From: Maribacter sedimenticola
Lineage (GTDB): Bacteria > Bacteroidota > Bacteroidia > Flavobacteriales > Flavobacteriaceae
Direction of reading: 5' to 3'
DNA length: 64,000 nucleotides
Assembly (NCBI RefSeq): GCF_900188415.1
Contig: NZ_FZNV01000002.1
Span: 415,339 to 479,338 of the forward strand
Both the position numbers and the translations under genes were made by a program. The notes under the pieces were generated by a model. It was not told where the DNA came from and made no database searches. It worked only from the letters and a program-made list of their open reading frames with translations. This document shows, one piece after another, positions 43,969 through 52,221 of the stretch. Numbering within the stretch: position 1 is the stretch's first letter; the number at the start of each line of letters is the position of its first letter.

Positions 43969-44856
43969 TTATGCTTGGTCTTTGACCATTTGTAGACTGT
44001 TCTTGCCAAAATCCAAGGTACGTATTGGGAACGGAATATTGATTTCCCGATCATCAAAATGTGTCTTGATCAATTTAATGGCCTTATGTCTTGCAGCATG
44101 TTCTTGTTTTACATTGACACAATCTGCCCAAAACCGAACCATAAAATTAATGGAGCTATCTCCAAACTCAGTAAAGAAGAACTCTACGGATTCCCCGTCG
44201 TTCTGTTTAAAATTATCCTGGATAATCTTCACTGTCAAGTCTTCTACCATTTGTAGATCACTTTCATAACCAACACCGCAATGAACAAAAATTCTATTTC
44301 TGTTGTTCATGGAATAATTGGTAAAGGAACCGTCAATAAATTTTGAATTTGGAATAACCACAACATTATTGTCCGGTTGTTTTATAATGATATTGCGTAA
44401 ACTTATCTCAGTAACAAATCCAGATACACCGTCTGCCTTTATAAAATCATTTATTTTAAGCTGAGGCATAAAGGACAATATCAATCCGCCAAATGTATTG
44501 CTAAGTGTGCCCTGTAAGGCCAAACCTATGGCCAAACCAACAACACCTGCACCGGCCAAAATACTGGTAAGCACTTTATCAAGGTCCAATACGCCAAGAG
44601 CTATAAAAAACCCTATTAAAATAATGGTTACGAAAACGACTTTTGCAATAATTTCCTGTATGGATACTTGAGAGATTTTCCTTAGGATGGTTCTTCGTAA
44701 AACTTTACGTATTCCCCTGGCCAATAAATAAAATAAGAACATGACCAAAATTGCCATTATCAAATTTGGCAATTTTAAAATAATGGCATCTAACCAGCCC
44801 CCTAATTTTTCCCAAAGACTACTAACTGATTCTTCTACTGAGAAATTTGCTTGCAT
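43969..44856 (-). CDS. MscS-type mechanosensitive channel, copy 2
   Basis: This second MscS homologue has 295 residues, with TM3 reading LAGAGVVGLAIGLALQGTLSNTFGGLILSF and a beta domain with NDFIKADGVSGFVTEISLRNIII and VVIPNSKFIDGSFTNYS. It is not a recent copy of the other gene: loops and ends differ and the N-terminus is longer. The two probably have different opening thresholds, which is inferred. Confidence 0.95.
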   Translation of the reverse strand: MQANFSVEESVSSLWEKLGGWLDAIILKLPNLIMAILVMFLFYLLARGIRKVLRRTILRKISQVSIQEIIAKVVFVTIILIGFFIALGVLDLDKVLTSILAGAGVVGLAIGLALQGTLSNTFGGLILSFMPQLKINDFIKADGVSGFVTEISLRNIIIKQPDNNVVVIPNSKFIDGSFTNYSMNNRNRIFVHCGVGYESDLQMVEDLTVKIIQDNFKQNDGESVEFFFTEFGDSSINFMVRFWADCVNVKQEHAARHKAIKLIKTHFDDREINIPFPIRTLDFGKNSLQMVKDQA

Positions 44857-44975
44857 ATACGTTTAATTTTGTGTTTAATTAATAATGTTAAAACACAAAA
44901 CTAAAATTTTGAAAGTCAAATCATTAGCTTTAATCGAAATGAACCAAAGAAAAATGTAAATGAATTAAAAGTGAC

Positions 44976-46319
44976 TTAAATTCCCGTATAATTGCTTGGA
45001 GAAATCTGTTTTAGCTCTTCTTTAATTTCATTGGATACATCTAAAGTATCGATAAAATTGGCAATGGAATTTTTATTTATAGTTTCATTGGTGCGTGTTA
45101 GACCCTTTAAAGCTTCATAAGGATTAGGATAACTTTCTCGTCTTAATATAGTCTGTATTGCCTCTGCAACTACGGCCCAGTTATTTTCAAGGTCTTGTTC
45201 AAACTTTATTTTGTTCAATAATAGTTTGTTCAATCCTTTTAGGGTAGATTGAAAAGCGATCATCGTATGTGCAAAAGGTACTCCTACATTACGTAGAACG
45301 GTACTATCCGTAAGGTCTCTTTGTAATCTGGAGACGGGTAGTTTGGCAGACAGGTGTTCAAAAACGGCGTTGGCAATACCAAGATTACCCTCGGAATTCT
45401 CAAAATCTATAGGGTTCACTTTATGCGGCATTGCGGAAGAGCCAACTTCACCAGCCTTAATTTTTTGTTTAAAATAATCCATGGAAACATAGGTCCAAAA
45501 ATCTCTATCTAAATCCAAGACAATGGTATTGATGCGTTTAAGGCAATCAAATAAAGCGGCCATATGATCATAGTGCTCTATTTGCGTTGTAGGAAATGAA
45601 TGTTGAAGACCTAATTTTTCCTGAACAAAATTGCGACCAAACGTTCTCCAATCTATAGATGGGTATGCCACCAAATGTGCATTAAAATTTCCTGTAGCAC
45701 CACCAAATTTTGCAGCGCTAGGGATATCGTTCAATAAATTAAATTGCTCTTTTAAGCGTACTACATAGACCATAATTTCCTTGCCCAAACGGGTAGGGGA
45801 TGCAGGTTGCCCATGTGTTCTGGCAAGCATGGGTACATTGCTCCATTCTTCTGATAGGGCGTTGATTTTCTCCAGTAATTCTTGATACTGGGGAACATAA
45901 ACATCGTTCATGGCTTCCTTGATCGATAACGGAATAGCAGTATTGTTAATGTCTTGGGATGTCAATCCAAAATGGATAAATTCCTTATACTTTGCCAAGC
46001 CCAAAGAATCGAACGCTTTTTTTATAAAATATTCTACAGCTTTGACATCATGATTGGTAGTTTTTTCAATTTCCTTAATCTCTTGTGCATCAGCGGTAGA
46101 AAAATCTGTATATAGTTTTCTGAGCGCTTCGAACTTATTGCTATCAAAATCGGCCAATTGGGGCAATGGTATTTCGCATAGTGCTATGAAATATTCAATT
46201 TCTACCCTAACCCTGTATTTTATAAGTGCTTCTTCAGAAAAAAAGGGAGATAGTGCTTTGGTTTTTGAGCTATAGCGGCCATCAATTGGAGAAATGGCAT
46301 TAAGTGCGTTAAGAGACAT
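44976..46319 (-). CDS. purB: adenylosuccinate lyase
   Basis: PurB catalyses two steps of purine synthesis, cleaving SAICAR and adenylosuccinate to release fumarate. The fumarase-family signature GSSAMPHKVNPIDFEN is present with the flexible-loop Ser, along with LARTHGQPASPTRLGKE and HFGLTSQDINNTA. The ATG at 46319 gives 447 residues; a TTG two codons earlier is less likely. A promoter-like TATATTTG lies upstream. Its length and motifs are those of the E. coli-like PurB group. Confidence 0.97.
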   Translation of the reverse strand: MSLNALNAISPIDGRYSSKTKALSPFFSEEALIKYRVRVEIEYFIALCEIPLPQLADFDSNKFEALRKLYTDFSTADAQEIKEIEKTTNHDVKAVEYFIKKAFDSLGLAKYKEFIHFGLTSQDINNTAIPLSIKEAMNDVYVPQYQELLEKINALSEEWSNVPMLARTHGQPASPTRLGKEIMVYVVRLKEQFNLLNDIPSAAKFGGATGNFNAHLVAYPSIDWRTFGRNFVQEKLGLQHSFPTTQIEHYDHMAALFDCLKRINTIVLDLDRDFWTYVSMDYFKQKIKAGEVGSSAMPHKVNPIDFENSEGNLGIANAVFEHLSAKLPVSRLQRDLTDSTVLRNVGVPFAHTMIAFQSTLKGLNKLLLNKIKFEQDLENNWAVVAEAIQTILRRESYPNPYEALKGLTRTNETINKNSIANFIDTLDVSNEIKEELKQISPSNYTGI

Positions 46320-46344
46320 AATCAATGGTTGTATTATTAAGCGG

Positions 46345-46352
46345 CAAATATA
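46345..46352 (-). promoter_or_regulatory. -7 element of purB
   Basis: TATATTTG on the minus strand, 25 bases upstream of the purB ATG, fits TAnnTTTG. A GTTT lies 20 bases further up, near the -33 position. Confidence 0.6.
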
Positions 46353-46434
46353 CCTATTAGCGCTATAGTTTAAAACACTTATGCGCAGAAGTTACAAGGG
46401 CATTTATTTAAAATTAGGTATACGGGTAGATGTC

Positions 46435-47001
46435 TTAGTCCTTTTTAAGCTTTTCAATTGCTTTCAATGTCATCCTTGCGCGGGCTTTATAAGCGGCACT
46501 CCCATATTCAAAGTTAAGTTTCAAGATTTGCTCCAATTCTGGATGTATCCAATCAATACTTTTTCCTAGTGAGAATAATGTGGTCATTGCATACGCTTTG
46601 GTGGCCACTTTATGCTCACCTATCAACCAATCAAAAGCTACCTCTGCAATAGTATTTAATTCTGTTTTGGTGAGTTTGTATTTTGGGCCGTCGCCGTAAT
46701 GATAGCTTACCAATAGTTCACAAATCTTGGATGCGGGCCTAATGGAAGATTCAAGTGATAGATAAGGCAAAGCATCCTTAAAAGGTTGTATGTTATGGAA
46801 TATATGGTGAATATCATCTTTGGCAACAAATTCCAACACCCAACTGGCCTTGGCGGACAACGGAGCCTTATCGTCTTTCATAATTTCGATTAGCAAAGGT
46901 ATTAATGAGGGTTGGGATAAAATGGTTGCCGCCATTTCACCTCTTTTCTCCCGTGATGCATTGATGTAATTCAAAGCATTACAAAGCATTTCCTTTGTCA
47001 T
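46435..47001 (-). CDS. HEAT-like helical repeat protein, function unknown
   Basis: This is a soluble helical protein of 188 residues. The pairs of helices (PLLIEIMKDDKAPLSAKASWVLEFVAKD and VATKAYAMTTLFSLGKSID) look like HEAT or armadillo repeats. Relatives are sometimes labelled adenylosuccinate lyase because they adjoin purB, but no lyase motif is present. Location just upstream of purB on the same strand, with a 115-base gap, suggests only proximity. Confidence 0.6.
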   Translation of the reverse strand: MTKEMLCNALNYINASREKRGEMAATILSQPSLIPLLIEIMKDDKAPLSAKASWVLEFVAKDDIHHIFHNIQPFKDALPYLSLESSIRPASKICELLVSYHYGDGPKYKLTKTELNTIAEVAFDWLIGEHKVATKAYAMTTLFSLGKSIDWIHPELEQILKLNFEYGSAAYKARARMTLKAIEKLKKD

Positions 47002-47035
47002 AAAATTGTATCTTTATTTCATATTTCCCCCAAAT

Positions 47036-47509
47036 ATGAAAATACTAAAAAAAATTAGCCTAGGCGTGGTTTTGATATTGGTTGCCATGCAGTTTTATAG
47101 TCCTACAAAAAATATTTCCCCAGGTGATCATACCGTAATTTTTACTAAGGAAACAAACCCGTCACAAAGCCTTAAAAATACCCTTAAAAATTCTTGCTTT
47201 GATTGTCATAGTGACAATACGGCCTACCCATGGTACAATAATATTGCGCCTATATCTTATTGGATCGCTGACCATGTACAGGAAGGTAAGGAACATTTGA
47301 ATTTTTCAAAATGGGAGCACTACACATTGGATAAAAAAAATCATTTGTTACAGGAAATTGAAGAGGTGGTAGGCAATGAAGAAATGCCATTGACTTCATA
47401 TACCTATTTGCACCGTGAGGCCGCACTGACCGAAATTGAAAAAAATGAAATTTTAGATTGGGTAAAGCGCACTCGAGTTATTTATCAATTAGGGAAGCTA
47501 CCAAAGTAG
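47036..47509 (+). CDS. haem-binding domain protein (c-type CxxCH)
   Basis: A 157-residue protein with one N-terminal helix (ISLGVVLILVAMQFYSP) and a periplasmic domain. That domain holds one CFDCH motif for covalent haem c, followed by the family sequence NTAYPWYNNIAPISYWIADHVQEGKEHLNFSKW. I used the ATG at 47036 (MKILKK), which gives a proper signal sequence; an ATG ten codons earlier does not. It probably carries or senses electrons at the inner membrane. The 3' end overlaps the convergent sirtuin gene by 32 bases. Confidence 0.85.
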   Translation: MKILKKISLGVVLILVAMQFYSPTKNISPGDHTVIFTKETNPSQSLKNTLKNSCFDCHSDNTAYPWYNNIAPISYWIADHVQEGKEHLNFSKWEHYTLDKKNHLLQEIEEVVGNEEMPLTSYTYLHREAALTEIEKNEILDWVKRTRVIYQLGKLPK

Positions 47510-48170
47510 GGACCCCTTCTACCGCTTTTTTGGAAATTACGGTTAAATTTTTTGCACTGCTTAAAGCAGGATTGGGATCAACAAAATATATAGGGGTTTC
47601 CGGTCTGGCAAAATCTATTAGACTAGCGGCAGGATATACTTGCATAGAAGTTCCTATGATGATCAAAATATCTGCCATTTGGGTATACGCAACGGCGTCC
47701 TCCAATAATGGTACCGCTTCGCCAAACCAAACAATGTGTGGTCTAATTTGATGACCATTCTTGCAGAGGTCACCTACGCAGATATTATTGGAACAGTAAA
47801 ATATATCATGTGGATTTTTTGTGCTTCTGGCCTTTAATAATTCTCCATGAAGATGCACAACATGGCTACTGCCGGCCCTTTCGTGAAGATCGTCGACATT
47901 TTGGGTAACTATCGTAACATTGTAGAGCTGCTCCAACTTTACCAGTGCCCTATGGGCTTGGTTGGGCGAAACGGTCAGTAGCTGCTTTCTGCGTTGGTTA
48001 TAGAATTCAAGCACTAACTCCGGATTTTTATTGAACCCTTCTGGGGTGGCAACCTCCATAACATCATGACCTTCCCATAACCCATTGGCATCTCTAAAGG
48101 TTTTTAATCCACTTTCTGCAGAAATTCCAGCTCCGGTCAATACAACAATGTTTTTCATATAGTCGTTCAT
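47478..48170 (-). CDS. cobB: NAD-dependent protein deacylase, sirtuin (CobB-like, SIRT5 type)
   Basis: Sirtuins remove acyl groups from lysine using NAD. The family motifs are TGAGISAESGLKTFRD, TQNVDDLHERAG, HLHGEL and IIGTSMQVYPAA. EFYNQRR carries the Tyr-x-x-Arg pair that in SIRT5/CobB binds succinyl or malonyl groups, so desuccinylation is likely as well as deacetylation. The four zinc cysteines are not seen as two CxxC pairs: only three scattered Cys (YCSNNICVGDLC) precede the IRPHIVWFGE block. The start may instead be the ATG at 48158. The gene is divergent from trmH. Confidence 0.92.
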   Translation of the reverse strand: MNDYMKNIVVLTGAGISAESGLKTFRDANGLWEGHDVMEVATPEGFNKNPELVLEFYNQRRKQLLTVSPNQAHRALVKLEQLYNVTIVTQNVDDLHERAGSSHVVHLHGELLKARSTKNPHDIFYCSNNICVGDLCKNGHQIRPHIVWFGEAVPLLEDAVAYTQMADILIIIGTSMQVYPAASLIDFARPETPIYFVDPNPALSSAKNLTVISKKAVEGVPTLVASLIDK

Positions 48171-48206
48171 TTCAGCTTAAAAATATACTTTTCTTATCTT
48201 GTCAAC

Positions 48207-48863
48207 ATGATAAATGAAAAGCTTTTAACATATTTGGAGCAATTTATTTCCGAGGAAAGAATCGAGCGTTTTAATGAGGTATTGAGCCAAAGGACCAATT
48301 ATATAACGGTAGCCATAGAAGATGTATATCAAATGCACAATACCAGTGCGGTCATTCGTAGCTGTGAGTCTTTTGGAATACAGCAAGCACACGTTATTGA
48401 GCGTAAATACGGTCAACGTTTGGATAGCGAAATTGCAATGGGCGCCCAAAAATGGGTGGATATTATACGTTATCAGGAATCAAGTGAAGCTATGGTTGCA
48501 TTGCGCGGCCAAGGTTATAAAATTGTTGCAACAAGCCCCCATGCCAATAGTTCCTTACTTCAAGACTTTCAAGTAACGGATAAAATAGCCTTGTTCTTTG
48601 GTACGGAAAGAAAAGGTTTAAGTGAATATGTATTAAATAATGCGGATACCTCCTTAAAAATACCAATGGTAGGCTTTACGGAAAGTTTGAACATTTCCGT
48701 CTCGGCTGCAATAATCCTTCAACAATTGACCGCACAATTAAAAGCAACCGAAATAGATTGGCAACTAACTCCCGATGAAATGATCGCCAAGCGATTAGAT
48801 TGGACCAAAAAATCCATTAAAAGCATTGATGATATTCTTGAACGATATGAACGGGATAATTAA
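48207..48863 (+). CDS. trmH: tRNA/rRNA 2'-O-methyltransferase, TrmH type
   Basis: This SPOUT methyltransferase transfers a methyl group from SAM to the ribose 2'-OH, most likely of tRNA G18. The trefoil-knot motifs are present: HNTSAVIRSCESFGI (catalytic Arg), LFFGTERKGLSEYVL and IPMVGFTESLNISVSAAIIL. At 218 residues with a C-terminal helical extension it resembles TrmH more than RlmB or TrmL. Confidence 0.88.
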   Translation: MINEKLLTYLEQFISEERIERFNEVLSQRTNYITVAIEDVYQMHNTSAVIRSCESFGIQQAHVIERKYGQRLDSEIAMGAQKWVDIIRYQESSEAMVALRGQGYKIVATSPHANSSLLQDFQVTDKIALFFGTERKGLSEYVLNNADTSLKIPMVGFTESLNISVSAAIILQQLTAQLKATEIDWQLTPDEMIAKRLDWTKKSIKSIDDILERYERDN

Positions 48864-48904
48864 TTTTTTATTAACTTGTTGTAAATAACCAATTTACCAC
48901 CAAC

Positions 48905-49435
48905 ATGTATACCCTCATCATTATTTTAGGAATAGTATTGTTCATTGTATTGGTACTTGCCTTGATTGCCCCTAAAAATTATCATGTCTATAGAAGTATA
49001 GAATTAAATCATCCAACTAGTAAGGTTTGGGAACATATTAAATACTTGGAAAAGCAGACCCAATGGTCACCTTGGTCTAGAAAGGATCCTAACATGGAAC
49101 AAAAAATTATTGGTACAGATGGTACTGTAGGTGCTGTCAGTTACTGGAACGGTAATAAAGAAGTAGGAGAGGGGGAGCAAGAAATCACCAAAATTGTAGA
49201 AGGAAAGCGTGTGGAACAAGATTTAAGGTTCTTAAAACCTTATAAGTCCGAATCTGAATGTTATATGGATTTAATAGAATTAGGCCCTAATAAAAGTAAA
49301 TTAACATGGGGCTTTGCCGGGCAGAATAAATTTCCAATGAGTATAATGATGTTGTTTATGAACATGGATAAAATGGTAGGCAAAGATTTTGAACAAGGGT
49401 TGCAAAATTTAAAGGCTCAACTGCAAGGTGAATAA
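48905..49435 (+). CDS. SRPBCC-fold protein with N-terminal membrane helix
   Basis: A 176-residue protein: a first helix (TLIIILGIVLFIVLVLALIA) and then a START/Bet v1-like domain (YHVYRSIELNHPTSKVWEHI, LEKQTQWSPWSRKDPNM, GEQEITKIVEGKRVEQDL). The fold usually binds hydrophobic ligands. No ligand can be named. It follows trmH by 42 bases on the same strand. Confidence 0.8.
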   Translation: MYTLIIILGIVLFIVLVLALIAPKNYHVYRSIELNHPTSKVWEHIKYLEKQTQWSPWSRKDPNMEQKIIGTDGTVGAVSYWNGNKEVGEGEQEITKIVEGKRVEQDLRFLKPYKSESECYMDLIELGPNKSKLTWGFAGQNKFPMSIMMLFMNMDKMVGKDFEQGLQNLKAQLQGE

Positions 49436-49627
49436 TTAGTTATTCGTGAACAAACCATCTTAAATGGTTAGAATTTTTCGTAGGCACAGAATTGACATTT
49501 TGAGTTCATAAAACTTTAAAGCGGTCTATATCAATTTTGCTATCGTTATTTATATTGGGTACTAACTATTACAGCTGCTCTTTATTCGTTCTAATTAATT
49601 ATCATGTGATTATATGAAATCAAATAA

Positions 49628-51325
49628 TTATTGCTCGGCGAGTTCCAGAATAGCAGTGTTAAACTCATTTTCCAATTCAACCTGTTGATTGGCCACAACG
49701 ACATAGGTATCCGTATACCGATCATATAATTTTGTGCCATTGCCAAAAATGCCTTTTACGGAGATTGATTTTTTACCTTTAGGAAGGTCTAGTCCAATTA
49801 CGACTTTATCCGTGTACTTTTCGTTAGAGAAATATCTACTAAAAGCATAAGGTTTTTCAGTAAGGCGATTATGGATTCCTGCACCGATACTTGGGTGATC
49901 ATTTCTAAAACGCCCAATTTTCTGCCAATGTTCCAGAATGTTTTTTGTTTGTGGAATGCTATCCAATTCGTTCCAATTCATAAAGGACCGCAGTGTGGCA
50001 TCACCCTGAGTACCTTCAATCGTTAAGTTTCTTGCCGTTTCATCACCATAATAAATCTGAGAGGCTCCTGGGGTCAATAATAATACGTTGGCAGCCCTAA
50101 ACGGGTCGTTACGCTCTTTGTCAAACGGTTGGCCATCATCATGTGAGGTAAGATAATTAACCACGCTTTTGTCCTTTAAGGTTGTGTGCAACAGTTTACT
50201 GTATTTTTTAAATATGGTTTCATACTCCTTTTCTGCGTCTGTCTTTAGTTCAAAGTTGATAAGACTCTTAAAACCGTTGGCGTAATAGTCAACCTTTTTA
50301 TCCCCCAAATCAAAATCCCTTCCGCTTGAGATACCATAGTTGTAAACTTCGCCCACCATATAAAACGGATTATCGTCCAAGACCAATGATGCATTTTTTT
50401 GCTTCCAAAGCTTAAATGCAGCAGCAGCTTCCGTATATAATTCTGCCCATGCGTTTTCGTTGACGTGCTTAACGGTGTCTACCCTAAAGCCATCTATTCC
50501 AAATTGGTGTATATAATCCGTAAGCCATTTCATGATATAGAAGCGGGGTGCCCTGGGGTGTCCTGTTCTGTTGAAAAATACGTCAAGCTCGTCTAGTTCT
50601 TCACTAAGTCTACCTTCTTTTTTCCATTTGGCCAATAAGGCATCGGGTAGTTTTACAGCTGTATTGGATTCTGTTAGTATATCTGGAAGGTTCTCAACCA
50701 AGGTACAACTTGTAGTATTTTCATAGGTTGTAAATTCACACGTTGGTGAGGTCCTGACCCATTCTTGCGGCCAGACCGGATCTTGGTCCGTTACCGGGCC
50801 GGTATGGTTCAAAACTACATCCAACAGAACGCGAATTCCTTTATTGTGTGCCTTTTTTACCAAATTCCTCAAATCTTCCTCGGTACCAAAATTAGGGTCC
50901 AAAGAGGTCCAATCCTTGGCCCAATATCCATGATAGGCATATGTGTTACCGGTACCTTCGTCCGTTGCGCCATGCACTTGTTCAATTACCGGAGTAAACC
51001 AAATTGCATTAACACCAAGGTCCGTAAAATAACCATCTTCAATTTTTTGGATTATTCCCTGTATGTCACCGCCCATGAACCCTCTTAATTTGCCAGTCTC
51101 TTGATCGCGCCCATAATTAATATCATTATTAGGGTTGCCGTTATTAAAACGATCGGTAAGTAAGAAATAGATTGTGGCAGATTCCCATTGAAAATTTGGG
51201 TTTGGAGTAACCGCTTGACCTGTTGTGAGGGATGAATTCTGGGTTTTTTCTTTATTCTCTTTAACGGTAGACTGGCAGGCTACAAAAAGAAAAATAGAAA
51301 GTATGGCAAGTATGTTAGATTTCAT
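49628..51325 (-). CDS. GH13 alpha-amylase family lipoprotein
   Basis: A surface or periplasmic glucan hydrolase of 565 residues, exported as a lipoprotein (FLFVACQS). GH13 conserved regions appear in order: LLDVVLNHTG, GFRVDTVKH with the nucleophile Asp, MVGEVYNYG with the acid-base Glu, and YLTSHDDGQP with the transition-state Asp. The C-terminal part reads as a beta-sandwich. It lies on its own, not in a starch utilization locus, so it may serve glycogen or maltodextrin scavenging. The 192 bases downstream hold no gene. Confidence 0.92.
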   Translation of the reverse strand: MKSNILAILSIFLFVACQSTVKENKEKTQNSSLTTGQAVTPNPNFQWESATIYFLLTDRFNNGNPNNDINYGRDQETGKLRGFMGGDIQGIIQKIEDGYFTDLGVNAIWFTPVIEQVHGATDEGTGNTYAYHGYWAKDWTSLDPNFGTEEDLRNLVKKAHNKGIRVLLDVVLNHTGPVTDQDPVWPQEWVRTSPTCEFTTYENTTSCTLVENLPDILTESNTAVKLPDALLAKWKKEGRLSEELDELDVFFNRTGHPRAPRFYIMKWLTDYIHQFGIDGFRVDTVKHVNENAWAELYTEAAAAFKLWKQKNASLVLDDNPFYMVGEVYNYGISSGRDFDLGDKKVDYYANGFKSLINFELKTDAEKEYETIFKKYSKLLHTTLKDKSVVNYLTSHDDGQPFDKERNDPFRAANVLLLTPGASQIYYGDETARNLTIEGTQGDATLRSFMNWNELDSIPQTKNILEHWQKIGRFRNDHPSIGAGIHNRLTEKPYAFSRYFSNEKYTDKVVIGLDLPKGKKSISVKGIFGNGTKLYDRYTDTYVVVANQQVELENEFNTAILELAEQ

Positions 51326-51376
51326 TTCCGTGTTATTTTTGCTAAAGCTATAACAAGGAACCGAGTCTAAAAAATA

Positions 51377-52147
51377 TTATTTTTTTCTATTTAGAACTTT
51401 GTATTCTTCATAGCAACTGCTTATGGCATCCAAAATTTGAAGGTCATTGGCCGTTGTGATAAATGATTTGGAGTAATTGCAATTATTAAGGATGTCTTGA
51501 ATATCAACTTTTTCCAATTGAAGAAATTCCGTCAAAGTTTCACGATCAAATTTAGATGCAAGTAGATTTCTTATTTCGTCGTCTTCGCGCATTTGCCTTA
51601 ATTTACGTAATTGTGCGGGTTTTTTGCCAAATAGATTCCGTAACAGGTCAGCAGGATTTAATATGGCACCCAATACCTTTGTTACCGCGCTAGGGTTCTT
51701 GTTTCCGCCCTCATAGCTTACGCCCAATCCAGAAATACTATATTGGTATGCATTGTTGATCGGAAGGTTTTTGACGTCAATTTCTAAATAGCCGGTAAGT
51801 TGATAAGGCCTTACAATAACTTCTTCAAGGGCATAGGCCAATTCAGTAAGGGCAATTTCAGTATTTTCAAATTTGAACATGTCATTGGTTACGCGTACTT
51901 TTTGTGATTTAAAACCAAGAAATGAAAAGTATAGCGTATCATTTACTGCCGCTGTAATGGTAAATTCCCCTTTTTCGTTGGTTATTGTACCAAATACCTG
52001 GTTTAAATTGACAACGTGCACACTTTCTAAAGGGGAAGCTGTCTGCGCATTGATAACTACTGCTTTTATACGTTGTGCGTCATCCCCGTCCTGGGCAAAA
52101 CCAATAAATGATAAACAAATAAAAAATAAGACTAGAATATGCTTCAT
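51377..52147 (-). CDS. carboxypeptidase-regulatory-like domain protein
   Basis: A secreted protein of 256 residues; the ATG at 52147 gives the signal peptide MKHILVLFFICLSFIGFAQ. The N-terminal half is a carboxypeptidase D regulatory-like domain (AVVINAQTASPLESVHVVNLNQV, GTITNEKGEFTI, TLYFSFLGFKSQKV) like that at the start of TonB-dependent receptors. The rest does not form a barrel or plug, so it is a stand-alone domain protein. The second half (LRKLRQMREDDEIRNLLASKF) is helical. Function unknown. Confidence 0.75.
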   Translation of the reverse strand: MKHILVLFFICLSFIGFAQDGDDAQRIKAVVINAQTASPLESVHVVNLNQVFGTITNEKGEFTITAAVNDTLYFSFLGFKSQKVRVTNDMFKFENTEIALTELAYALEEVIVRPYQLTGYLEIDVKNLPINNAYQYSISGLGVSYEGGNKNPSAVTKVLGAILNPADLLRNLFGKKPAQLRKLRQMREDDEIRNLLASKFDRETLTEFLQLEKVDIQDILNNCNYSKSFITTANDLQILDAISSCYEEYKVLNRKK

Positions 52148-52181
52148 GCTGTTAACAAGGGGTTTAATATGCAAACAAAAC

Positions 52182-52208
52182 AAAAAAATACGCCGAAGCG
52201 TATTTTTT
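52182..52208 (-). terminator. intrinsic terminator after the DEAD-box helicase gene
   Basis: AAAAAATACGC pairs perfectly with GCGTATTTTTT around CGAA, just beyond the helicase stop codon and before the start of the next minus-strand gene. Confidence 0.85.
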
Positions 52209-52221
52209 AATATACAATTAA

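Noticed and set aside
46435-47001. A second adenylosuccinate lyase
   Set aside because: It is a short helical-repeat protein without lyase motifs; the name appears to come from the neighbouring purB.
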